DNA of 32,147 nt from Tissierellia bacterium (GTDB lineage: Bacteria; Bacillota; Clostridia; Tissierellales; Tepidimicrobiaceae): contig DUMS01000067.1 in NCBI GenBank assembly GCA_012839745.1, positions 1 to 32,147 on the forward strand, written 5' to 3'. A program made the translations under genes and the position numbers. Numbering within the stretch: position 1 is the first letter of the stretch; each line of letters starts with the position of its first letter. The notes under the pieces were generated by a model. That model did not search any database. It saw only the letters and a program-made list of their open reading frames with translations, and was not told the DNA's origin. This document shows, one piece after another, positions 25,078-32,120 of this stretch.

Positions 25078-26010
25078 TTGAATAAAAAGCAAAACCTCTT
25101 GATTATTCTGGGACCTACAGCCGTGGGTAAATCTGACGTAGCTATAAATGTTGCAAAAAAAATAGATGGCGAAATTATTTCTGCAGATTCAATGCAAATA
25201 TATAAGTATATGGACATAGGAACAGCAAAGGTAAAGCCTGAAGAAATGGAAGGCATTCCTCATTACCTAATAGATGTGGTATACCCAGATGAAGAGTTTA
25301 CTGTTGCAGATTTTAAAAACCATGCTGAATACTATATTAATAGAATCAACAACATGGGCAAGATTCCAATAGTAGTAGGAGGTACGGGACTTTATATAAA
25401 TTCCTTAGTATATGAACTTAAATTTACAAAGGTAAAATCCAATAAGGATTTTAGGATGAAGTACAATGAAATTGCAGATAAATATGGAGACGAGTTCATA
25501 TATGATGAATTATGTAAAATAGATAAAAAAACAGCAGAAAAAATAAGCCCTAGAGATAGAAAAAGAATAATCAGAGCATTGGAGATATACTATGAAACTG
25601 GAAAACCCATGTCTTTTTTTAATGAGGATTTCAGAAGAAAAACAGAAAAGTACAATCTTGTGATGATTGGACTTAATACAGATAGAAACTTATTATATTC
25701 CCGTATAGAAAAAAGAGTTGATAAAATGATTGAAAATGGGTTAATTGATGAAGTCAGAAAGCTTTTGGATATGGGATATGATAAAAACCTGCCATCTCTG
25801 CAGGCTATTGGATATAAGGAGATTATTTCCTATATTGATGGGGAGTTAAAGCTGGAGGAAGCAATAGACCTTTTGAAAAGAAATACCAGAAGGTTTGCAA
25901 AAAGGCAGTTAACATGGTTTAGAAGAGATGACAGAATAATGTGGATTGACATTAAAGGTTTTAATAATGTTGATGAAATCAGAGATTTCATTATACAACA
26001 ATTACAATAA
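25078..26010 (+). CDS. miaA: tRNA dimethylallyltransferase
   Basis: Transfers a dimethylallyl group to A37 of tRNAs reading UNN codons, providing MiaB's substrate. The P-loop GPTAVGKSDVAI is at about residues 11-22, followed by ISADSMQIYKYMDIGTAK and the later motif VVGGTGLYI. LQAIGYKEI is also typical. The length (310) is normal. Start is TTG after AAGGATG, 14 bases after mutL. Confidence 0.95.
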   Translation: MNKKQNLLIILGPTAVGKSDVAINVAKKIDGEIISADSMQIYKYMDIGTAKVKPEEMEGIPHYLIDVVYPDEEFTVADFKNHAEYYINRINNMGKIPIVVGGTGLYINSLVYELKFTKVKSNKDFRMKYNEIADKYGDEFIYDELCKIDKKTAEKISPRDRKRIIRALEIYYETGKPMSFFNEDFRRKTEKYNLVMIGLNTDRNLLYSRIEKRVDKMIENGLIDEVRKLLDMGYDKNLPSLQAIGYKEIISYIDGELKLEEAIDLLKRNTRRFAKRQLTWFRRDDRIMWIDIKGFNNVDEIRDFIIQQLQ

Positions 26011-26042
26011 ATACTACTCAAAACAATAAGGGAGGTTTATTA

Positions 26043-26282
26043 ATGAAAGGATCCTTAAATCTACAAGACGTATTCTTAAATAAAGTGCGAAAGGAGAATA
26101 AAGAGGTAACTATTTTTTTAATCAACGGTTATCAAATAAAAGGATTTATAAAAGGATTTGATAACTATGTTATAATCATTGAAAATAGCGAAAAGCAGCA
26201 AATGGTTTATAAACATGCAGTATCAACTATAATACCAAGCAAACAGATTAAATTAGTAAACAAAACCAGTGATGAAGAATAG
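26043..26282 (+). CDS. hfq: RNA chaperone Hfq
   Basis: Hexameric Sm-like protein that binds small RNAs and A/U-rich RNA. The Sm1 region (NLQDVFLNKVRKENKEVTIF and GYQIKGFIKGFD) and the Sm2 motif YKHAVSTIIPS are clear. The length is 79 residues. GGGAGGT precedes the ATG at normal spacing. It follows miaA as in most bacteria. The C-terminal tail is short. Confidence 0.96.
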   Translation: MKGSLNLQDVFLNKVRKENKEVTIFLINGYQIKGFIKGFDNYVIIIENSEKQQMVYKHAVSTIIPSKQIKLVNKTSDEE

Positions 26283-26291
26283 GCTAACAAT

Positions 26292-26317
26292 AGTCTCTGT
26301 TAATTCAGAGACTTTTA
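26292..26317 (+). terminator. Probable terminator after hfq
   Basis: AGTCTCTG (26292-26299) pairs perfectly with CAGAGACT (26306-26313) around TTAATT. The T stretch after it is short (TTTT ending at 26316, then AAATTGTTT), so termination may be partial. Confidence 0.6.
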
Positions 26318-26342
26318 AATTGTTTAACGAAAGGTGAAGGAT

Positions 26343-27647
26343 ATGAACAGAAAAACAATAGATTTATTATGTAAGCAATACAGATTAAATGAAGAAGTGG
26401 TAACATATGTTAATTCCAAGGAAAAGCTTATTGAGGATAAATTCAAAAATATAGATGAAATAATGGAATATAATCAGTATAAGGTTATAAAGAGTATGCA
26501 GGATGCTAAACTTACTTCAACAGACTTTCATTGGACAACAGGCTATGGTTACGGAGATATAGGCAGAGAGAAAGTTGAAAAAATATACTCTCTAATATTT
26601 AATACAGAGGACGCACTAGTAAGACCTCTTATAGCTTCTGGGACCCATGCTCTTAATTTGACTTTATCGGGGCTACTAAGACCAAATGATGAATTCATAT
26701 CCATTACCGGCAGCCCCTATGATACACTGCTGGAAGCTATTGGAGTTAAAGGAAATCATAAGGGTACCTTATTGGAATATGGAGTCAGATACAAGGAAGT
26801 GCCTTTAGTAAATAATAAAATAGATGTGGATAGGGTTATAAACAGCATAGGAGAAAATACAAAACTTCTGCTAATACAAAGGTCAACAGGCTATAGCAAT
26901 AGAAGGGCTCTATCTGTAGAAGAAATACAAAATGCAATTAAATCCATTAAAGCATATAAGGAAGATATAATCATTATGGTAGATAATTGCTATGGCGAAT
27001 TCACTGATAGAATAGAGCCTACAGACGTTGGGGCAGATATTATGGCTGGTTCATTGATAAAGAATCCTGGAGGTGGACTGGCATATTCAGGTGGCTATGT
27101 AGTAGGTAAAAAGGAATTGGTAGAACAGGTGGCAAACAGGAGCACAGCACCAGGAATTGGAAAGGAATGTGGTTTGACCTTTGGCATGACAAGAAATGTT
27201 TTACAGGGCTTATTTATGGCTCCACATATAGTTGCAGAAGCAGTGAAAGGCGCTACACTTATGGGAATCGTATATAAGGAATTAGGATTTGAAATAGTTC
27301 CTGATATAGATGATGTAAGAAGCGATATAATCCAGGGAATAAAACTAGGAACGCCTGAAAGGGTAGTAGAGTTCTGCAAAGGCATTCAAAGCGCTTCTGC
27401 TGTAGATTCCTATGTAATACCAACACCTTGGGATATGCCTGGTTATGAAAATAAGGTAGTAATGGCAGCAGGAGGATTTGTTGAAGGCTCATCCATTGAG
27501 TTAAGCGCTGATGGACCTATGAGGCAGCCATATTATGTGTATTTTCAAGGGGGCTTGACTTATGAACACTGCAAATTAGGTGTTATGATGTCTTTAGACA
27601 ATTTATATAAAAATAACCTGATAGAAAGAAATAAGCTAATTATATAA
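26343..27647 (+). CDS. Methionine gamma-lyase family PLP enzyme (YnbB / 'aluminium resistance' family)
   Basis: Fold-type I PLP enzyme of 434 residues related to cystathionine gamma-lyases. Family marks include DFHWTTGYGYGDIGREK, RPLIASGTHALNLTLSGLL and the probable PLP lysine in AGSLIKNPGGGLAYSGGYVV. The position after hfq matches Bacillus ynbB. Its physiological substrate is not established; the aluminium name is historical. A GTG at 26334 is in frame but overlaps the ribosome site AAAGGTG, so the ATG at 26343 is chosen. Confidence 0.88.
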   Translation: MNRKTIDLLCKQYRLNEEVVTYVNSKEKLIEDKFKNIDEIMEYNQYKVIKSMQDAKLTSTDFHWTTGYGYGDIGREKVEKIYSLIFNTEDALVRPLIASGTHALNLTLSGLLRPNDEFISITGSPYDTLLEAIGVKGNHKGTLLEYGVRYKEVPLVNNKIDVDRVINSIGENTKLLLIQRSTGYSNRRALSVEEIQNAIKSIKAYKEDIIIMVDNCYGEFTDRIEPTDVGADIMAGSLIKNPGGGLAYSGGYVVGKKELVEQVANRSTAPGIGKECGLTFGMTRNVLQGLFMAPHIVAEAVKGATLMGIVYKELGFEIVPDIDDVRSDIIQGIKLGTPERVVEFCKGIQSASAVDSYVIPTPWDMPGYENKVVMAAGGFVEGSSIELSADGPMRQPYYVYFQGGLTYEHCKLGVMMSLDNLYKNNLIERNKLII

Positions 27648-27661
27648 TTAGCTTATTTCTT
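27626..27661. terminator. Bidirectional palindromic terminator between the PLP enzyme gene and lexA
   Basis: A perfect 36-base palindrome with arms AAGAAATAAGCTAATTAT and its complement, centred at 27643.5. It includes the stop codon of the plus-strand gene and ends two bases before the lexA stop. The arms end in A/T runs on both strands, so it can terminate both converging transcripts. Confidence 0.75.
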
Positions 27662-27663
27662 CA

Positions 27664-28281
27664 TTAAAGCCTTCTGAAAAGGCCTATTACTTTTCCTAAT
27701 ATCATTACATCCTTTACAATTATAGGGGACATAACTTCATTTTCAGGTTGTAATCGTATATAATCCTTTTCCTTATAAAATCTCTTTATAGTAGCTTCAT
27801 CTTCAATTAGAGCAACTACAATATCTCCATTAATTGCATCCTTCTGTTGCTTAACAATAACATAATCTCCGTCCAATATGCCAGCATTTATCATGCTATC
27901 TCCCTGCACTCTTAGCATAAATAGGGAACCTCTTTCGGCCATTTCCACAGGTACCGGGAAGGTATCTTCAATATGCTCAAATGCAAATATAGGTTTACCA
28001 GCTGTAACTCTACCGATAATAGGGATATCTACTGTTTTCTTTGCAGGAAAACTATTATCAACATCTCTGTCCAATATTTCAATAGCCCTTGGCTTAGTTG
28101 GGTCTTTCCTTATATAACCTTTAATCTCTAGTTTTTCTAGATGTCTATGAACAGTGGATGTAGACTTTAAATCTACTCCTTTGCATATTTCTCTAACTGA
28201 TGGCGGATAGCCTTTTTTTTGAATTTGATTCTTTATAAAATTCAATATATCAATTTGGTTTTGATTTAAATCCTCGTACAA
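27664..28281 (-). CDS. lexA: SOS repressor LexA
   Basis: Represses DNA-damage genes and cleaves itself when RecA is activated. The winged helix (about residues 1-65) contains [20 protein letters not shown] and [13 protein letters not shown]. The C-terminal half is the S24 protease, with the Ala94-Gly95 cleavage bond (RVTAGKP), Ser129 (QGDSM) and Lys166 (EATIKRF). A GTG at 28290 is in frame, but it forms part of the ribosome site GAGGTG; TTG at 28281 gives a usual MYEDLNQNQ start and 205 residues. It faces a divergent LysM gene, and both have LexA boxes. Confidence 0.95.
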   Translation of the reverse strand: MYEDLNQNQIDILNFIKNQIQKKGYPPSVREICKGVDLKSTSTVHRHLEKLEIKGYIRKDPTKPRAIEILDRDVDNSFPAKKTVDIPIIGRVTAGKPIFAFEHIEDTFPVPVEMAERGSLFMLRVQGDSMINAGILDGDYVIVKQQKDAINGDIVVALIEDEATIKRFYKEKDYIRLQPENEVMSPIIVKDVMILGKVIGLFRRL

Positions 28282-28353
28282 TATCAACACCTCACATAAA
28301 TTAAGAAGTTTATATGTAATATAAGCCTGAAATATACTATTTTAGCTAATTTT

Positions 28354-28392
28354 ATTATAGCATATGTAATAGAATTAATCAAACACTAGTTC
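28354..28392 (-). promoter_or_regulatory. lexA promoter with LexA box
   Basis: On the minus strand TTGATT (28382-28377) and TATAAT (28359-28354) are 17 bases apart, and TG precedes the -10. AGAACTAGTGTTTG (28393-28380) overlaps the -35 and fits the Gram-positive SOS box GAAC-N4-GTTY, so lexA probably represses itself. The right arm is imperfect. Confidence 0.65.
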
Positions 28393-28411
28393 TATTTTTT
28401 TGAAAAAAGTA

Positions 28412-28440
28412 TTGACACAGAATATATGTTTCGCTATTAT
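28412..28440 (+). promoter_or_regulatory. Promoter of the LysM (YneA-like) gene
   Basis: TTGACA (28412-28417) and TATTAT (28435-28440) are separated by 17 bases, one of the strongest promoters in the window. The LexA box begins eight bases after the -10, covering the transcription start, which suits tight repression with strong induction. Confidence 0.75.
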
Positions 28441-28447
28441 ATAGTTA

Positions 28448-28461
28448 AGAACGAACGTTCT
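28448..28461 (+). promoter_or_regulatory. LexA box (SOS operator) before the LysM gene
   Basis: AGAACGAACGTTCT is an exact GAAC-N4-GTTC dyad with matching flanking A and T, close to the Bacillus consensus CGAACN4GTTCG. It lies between a strong -10 and the start codon at 28485. Confidence 0.82.
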
Positions 28462-28484
28462 GAACTTATGTACGAGGTGATTAC

Positions 28485-28793
28485 ATGAGAAAACGCAGAT
28501 ATAGAATTGTAAATAAAAAGAGGTTTAATACCTTTTTAATATCCGCTACTATAATCATTGCATTTATTATATCTTTATTCATAAACAACAATAAAGCATA
28601 TAGCCTTACATATAATGAACCATTTAAGGAAATAGTCATAAACAAAGGGGATACACTCTGGAGTATAGCATTGGAAAATATGCCTTATGACTATGATGTC
28701 AGAAAAATGGTATATGAAATAAGGGAATTTAACAATTTGGATAATGCGACAATCTATCCAGGTGACATAATAAAGGTACCAATTAAACATTAA
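28485..28793 (+). CDS. LysM-domain membrane protein, YneA-like SOS cell-division inhibitor
   Basis: A 102-residue protein with a basic N-terminus, one membrane segment (about residues 15-33, FLISATIIIAFIISLFI) and a single LysM domain (about 48-100, VINKGDTLWSIAL ... IYPGDIIKVPI) outside the cell. This matches Bacillus YneA in size, layout and position divergent from lexA. YneA delays division after DNA damage. A LexA box at the transcription start supports the same role here. Sequence identity to YneA cannot be judged by eye, so the symbol is withheld. GAGGTG and normal spacing support the ATG. Confidence 0.85.
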   Translation: MRKRRYRIVNKKRFNTFLISATIIIAFIISLFINNNKAYSLTYNEPFKEIVINKGDTLWSIALENMPYDYDVRKMVYEIREFNNLDNATIYPGDIIKVPIKH

Positions 28794-28802
28794 AATAAAA
28801 CG

Positions 28803-28838
28803 AAAACCTCCTTCTTTCAGAAGAAGGAGGTTTTATTT
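28803..28838. terminator. Bidirectional terminator between the LysM and recombinase genes
   Basis: AAAACCTCCTTCT (28803-28815) pairs perfectly with AGAAGGAGGTTTT (28822-28834), followed by ATTTTT. A-rich sequence on the left gives T runs on the minus strand as well, so it can stop both converging transcripts. The last codon of the recombinase lies inside it. Confidence 0.85.
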
Positions 28839-29819
28839 TTTATCTTTATCTGAGGAAGTGGGGGTTAAATTTGCCAAAGGATTGCTTCTTACAGCCTCTC
28901 TTAATCTGTCATCGTCTATATGAGTATATATTTGTGTAGTAGAAACATTTTCATGGCCTAATATGGCTTGTAAGGCTCTTATATCAACATTACCATATTT
29001 ATACATCAAGGTGGCTGCTGTATGACGCAGTTTATGCGTAGAATACTTTGTGGTATCAAGACCTGCCTGTTTTAGATATTTCTCAATTAAATGCTGAATT
29101 GCCCGATTGCTTAATCTTTGATTTCTTTTACTGATAAATAGGGCATCTTTATCTATTGCATCCTTTGGTCTAACCTCCAGGTAGCTGTTAATAGCATCGA
29201 TACATGATGAGTTCAAATAGATTGTTCTTTCCTTATTGCCTTTGCCAATTACGGTCAATGTATCGTCCTTAATCTTGTTTATATCAATGCTTGCCAGTTC
29301 TGATAACCTTAGTCCGCAGTTTAAGAATAGGGTAATTATAGCATAATCACGCTTTCTATACAGCTCATTTTTATTCTTCAATACTGTTTCTAATAGCAGT
29401 CGGCTTTCTTCTAAGGTAAGATATACAGGATGCCTTGCATCTCTTTTTGGAAACTCAAGATTATCTGCAGGATTTTCATCTATCAAATTTACCTTTTTAT
29501 AAAGGTAGGAGAAGAAGGACTTTAAGCTGGCAATTTTTCTAGACTTTGAATAATTGCCGTTGTGCCTTTCCTTGTCCACATAGGATATAAAGGAGTACAG
29601 GTCCTGGATATTGATTTTTTTGATTAAATTAATATCAATATCATCAATACAAATTTCTTCAAAAGGAGTATTACCGCTAACCATTTTATATCTTTTCTTT
29701 ATGAATCTAAAGAAAGTCCTAAGGTCAAAATAATATTCCTTAACAGTTCCAGGGGAAATTCCTTTGATGGTTTCAAGGTAATCAAGATAGTCTTCTAGAA
29801 TTGTTGGCATATCATACAT
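28833..29819 (-). CDS. Tyrosine recombinase, XerC/XerD-like
   Basis: A 328-residue site-specific recombinase. The N-terminal SAM-like core-binding domain spans about 5-112. The catalytic domain has all expected residues: Arg171 (GLRLSELAS), Lys193 (VIGKGNKERTI), His262 and Arg265 (THKLRHTAA), His289 (ILGHENVSTTQ) and the nucleophile Tyr298 (IYTH). It is about 30 residues longer than typical XerC/D because of an insertion around 42-75. AAGAGGG at about seven bases supports ATG 29819. Xer proteins resolve chromosome dimers at dif, but a mobile-element integrase role cannot be excluded. A 17-bp perfect palindrome lies just upstream and a dif-like palindrome about 0.9 kb away. Confidence 0.88.
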   Translation of the reverse strand: MYDMPTILEDYLDYLETIKGISPGTVKEYYFDLRTFFRFIKKRYKMVSGNTPFEEICIDDIDINLIKKINIQDLYSFISYVDKERHNGNYSKSRKIASLKSFFSYLYKKVNLIDENPADNLEFPKRDARHPVYLTLEESRLLLETVLKNKNELYRKRDYAIITLFLNCGLRLSELASIDINKIKDDTLTVIGKGNKERTIYLNSSCIDAINSYLEVRPKDAIDKDALFISKRNQRLSNRAIQHLIEKYLKQAGLDTTKYSTHKLRHTAATLMYKYGNVDIRALQAILGHENVSTTQIYTHIDDDRLREAVRSNPLANLTPTSSDKDKK

Positions 29820-29846
29820 AAATAACCCTCTTCCGTGTCAATTTTA

Positions 29847-29884
29847 ATCATTAGTCACAAAATGTTTATTTTGTGACTAATGAT
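29847..29884. repeat. Perfect 17-bp palindrome upstream of the recombinase gene
   Basis: ATCATTAGTCACAAAAT (29847-29863) pairs perfectly with ATTTTGTGACTAATGAT (29868-29884) around GTTT. No T run follows on either strand, so it is a poor terminator. It lies 28 bases before the recombinase start codon, so it could be an operator, a 5'-UTR hairpin or a recombination site. The rest of the 29820-30023 gap shows a 10-bp stem (29977-29986 with 29998-30007) and nothing else I can name. Confidence 0.55.
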
Positions 29885-30023
29885 ATATTCTACAAAGTAG
29901 GAGAAAAATCCTTCTTTTTGCGGAAAATTTACTATAGTTTTTTTAATTAATTACATTTTATTAGCATTTATAGGCGACTTTTAATCAATGTCCTATGGAT
30001 TAAAAGTTATATAACCTTCTATC

Positions 30024-30719
30024 TCATTCTAAGTCAACTACTTCAAAACTGTTATTTAAAAGGTCTATAAATAATGCCTTATTTTTAAATAAATTACCTT
30101 TATTTAGCAATATCTTAATAACTTCAGCTACCTCTATTGAAGCTACTAAAGGTGGCATAAATGATGGGTTGCCCAGTTCTGTTTCTATTCCTTTATTGAT
30201 ACTATCGTCATTTGGATAAATATAATCAAAAGTTTTATCGCCCGGATATATTGTTGATACCTGACCATAAAAACCTGCAATAGCACCATGTACCATAGGA
30301 ATATTAAGCACCGATGAATAATGCCTTAAGATTCTCCTTGAAGATATATTGTCCAATGCATCAACTATAACATCATGGTCCTTTAGCAATATCAATGCAT
30401 TTTCTTCACTTAGCATTTCCTTTACAGGGTGTACAGTTATATGAGGGTTTACAAGTTCCATCCTTTTCATTGCTTCTTCAGCTTTATTTCGGCCAATGTT
30501 TCCTGTATGGCTTAAAAGCTGCCTGTTTAAATTGGTTTCATCAAAGTTATCACCATCTATTGCTGTAATATATCCAACCCCAATCCTTCCGAGCATTTCA
30601 ATAATGTATCCGCCTAATCCACCGCAGCCAACTATGCAAACCTTACTATTATGTAGTTTTTTCATATCCTCTTCGGATAGAGCCTTCATATTTTTTATAT
30701 ACCTTTTCATTATATTCAT
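30024..30719 (-). CDS. ThiF/MoeB/HesA-family E1-like adenylating protein
   Basis: A 231-residue protein of the E1 superfamily, which adenylates the C-terminus of ubiquitin-like sulfur carriers such as ThiS or MoaD. The nucleotide fold CIVGCGGLGGYI (28-39), the acidic DGD (56-58), the conserved NLNRQ (Arg66) and DALDN (120-124) are present. It has only two cysteines, Cys28 and Cys32, both in the nucleotide fold, so the two CxxC zinc pairs of MoeB and ThiF and the sulfur-relay cysteine are missing. No carrier protein or thiamine/molybdopterin gene is nearby. An ATG at 30737 is in frame, but GAGGTG lies between it and ATG 30719. The function is therefore open. Confidence 0.82.
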   Translation of the reverse strand: MNIMKRYIKNMKALSEEDMKKLHNSKVCIVGCGGLGGYIIEMLGRIGVGYITAIDGDNFDETNLNRQLLSHTGNIGRNKAEEAMKRMELVNPHITVHPVKEMLSEENALILLKDHDVIVDALDNISSRRILRHYSSVLNIPMVHGAIAGFYGQVSTIYPGDKTFDYIYPNDDSINKGIETELGNPSFMPPLVASIEVAEVIKILLNKGNLFKNKALFIDLLNNSFEVVDLE

Positions 30720-30749
30720 TGACTCACCTCTTATCATTCAATTTAATAA

Positions 30750-30788
30750 CAATAAAGTTTACATAATAATATTATGTAAACTTTATTG
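30750..30788. repeat. Perfect 18-bp palindrome with two dif-like half-sites
   Basis: CAATAAAGTTTACATAAT (30750-30767) pairs perfectly with ATTATGTAAACTTTATTG (30771-30788) around AAT. Inside it, TTATGTAAACT (30772-30782) is repeated in inverted form as AGTTTACATAA (30756-30766), five bases apart. As I recall it, TTATGTAAACT is the XerD-binding half of Bacillus dif. No T run follows on the minus strand, so termination is not its obvious role, although it lies between two minus-strand genes. Confidence 0.5.
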
Positions 30789-30807
30789 CCTAATCCATTT
30801 GGTTTTC

Positions 30808-31998
30808 TTATCCTTCAATTACCTGTTTAATCCTTCTCAATCCCTCTTCAATATTTTCCATTGAAGTTGCATAAGAAAGCCTAATATAATCATCATCACC
30901 AAATCCAATACCAGGTATTACAGCAACTCTGGCTTCATCTAACAGAACTTTAGCCAAATCCAATGAGCTATTGATGTACTGACCTTTAATTGTAGTGCCT
31001 TTCAGCTGTGATATATTAACCATAATATAAAATGCCCCTTTTGGCTTTCTGCAGCTTAACCCTTTAATTGAATTAATTGTTTCAACCATATAGTCTCTTC
31101 TGTTTTTAAAATGCTTTTTCATCTCTTCTACTGTAGACTGGTCACCTGTTAACCCTACTACACTTGCATACTGGGATATGGAGCAGGGATTTGATGTAGT
31201 ATGGCTTTGAATATTGCTTATTACTTTTGCAATCTCCTTGTGAGCTGCCAGAAATCCAATCCTCCATCCTGTCATGGAATATGCCTTTGACATTCCATTT
31301 ATAACTATGGTCAAATCCTTAATATCATCATTTAATGATGCAATGCTTATGTGTTCTCCATCATAGACTAGTTTTTCATATATTTCATCTGATATAATCA
31401 GTATATTATTCTTCACTGCCCAGTCTGCAATCTTTTCCAGTTCATCACGATAATAGATTGCTCCTGTTGGATTGCTTGGGCTATTTAGAATCAATGCTTT
31501 AGTCTTATCAGTTTTAACTTTGTCTAAATCCTGTACTGTAAATTTAAAATCATTTTCCTCTTTAGTATGTAATAATACAGGTGTGCCTCCGGCTAACTTT
31601 ACCAGTTCGGGGTAACTTACCCAATAGGGTACCCCTATTATTACTTCATCGCCAGGATTAATAATTGCCATTAAAGCATTATATATAGAGTGCTTTGCAC
31701 CACTTGAAATAACAATATTCTCCGGCTTATATTCAATATTATTATCCTCCTTAAACTTTCTGCAAACAGCTTCCTTTAGCTCAATTATTCCAGATGCAGG
31801 AGTATACTTTGTAAGCCCGCTTTCAATAGCCCTGATTCCCTCCTTTCTTATGTTTTCTGGAGTATTGAAATCAGGTTCTCCAGCACCAAAGCTAATAACA
31901 TCTATGCCTTGTGCTTTCATGGATTTTGCCTTAGCAGTGATTTCTAAAGTTACTGAGGGCGATATATTTAATCCCTTTTCAGATAAGCTAATGTTCAT
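30808..31998 (-). CDS. Class I/II pyridoxal-phosphate aminotransferase (aspartate aminotransferase family)
   Basis: Transfers amino groups between amino acids and 2-oxoacids. The 396-residue product has the PLP-binding Lys238 in NGMSKAYSMTGWRIGF, Asn176 in NSPSNPTGA, Asp204 and Tyr207 in ISDEIYEKL, and a C-terminal YIRLSYATS with the carboxylate-binding Arg. The profile resembles subgroup I-gamma aspartate aminotransferases (AspC/PatA-like). Substrate range is not settled by sequence. GGAGG precedes the ATG. The multicopy element ends 24 bases upstream of the start, so no native promoter is visible. Confidence 0.9.
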   Translation of the reverse strand: MNISLSEKGLNISPSVTLEITAKAKSMKAQGIDVISFGAGEPDFNTPENIRKEGIRAIESGLTKYTPASGIIELKEAVCRKFKEDNNIEYKPENIVISSGAKHSIYNALMAIINPGDEVIIGVPYWVSYPELVKLAGGTPVLLHTKEENDFKFTVQDLDKVKTDKTKALILNSPSNPTGAIYYRDELEKIADWAVKNNILIISDEIYEKLVYDGEHISIASLNDDIKDLTIVINGMSKAYSMTGWRIGFLAAHKEIAKVISNIQSHTTSNPCSISQYASVVGLTGDQSTVEEMKKHFKNRRDYMVETINSIKGLSCRKPKGAFYIMVNISQLKGTTIKGQYINSSLDLAKVLLDEARVAVIPGIGFGDDDYIRLSYATSMENIEEGLRRIKQVIEG

Positions 31999-32046
31999 AA
32001 TACAACCTCCATGTTTATTTTTACGCTCTGTAAACTTAAATGAAAA

Positions 32047-32075
32047 TTGAGGACTTCAATCCTCTGTGGTACAAT
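32047..32075 (+). promoter_or_regulatory. Promoter of the multicopy element, copy 2
   Basis: TTGAGG (32047-32052), a 17-base spacer and TACAAT (32070-32075), identical to copy 1. Transcription should begin near 32082, inside or after the second blocking segment, so the native mRNA would lack most of the sequence that can hide its ribosome site. Confidence 0.55.
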
Positions 32076-32120
32076 GTTTTTGCCAGAAAACAAATACCTC
32101 CCAGAAAGGATGAAGTCCTC

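Noticed and set aside
29977-30007. Terminator after the E1-like gene
   Set aside because: ACTTTTAATC pairs with GATTAAAAGT, but no T run follows on the minus strand, so it is only a weak hairpin.
30024-30719. Part of a bacterial ubiquitin-like antiphage operon
   Set aside because: No E2-like, ubiquitin-like or JAB-peptidase gene is adjacent; neighbours are a recombinase and an aminotransferase.
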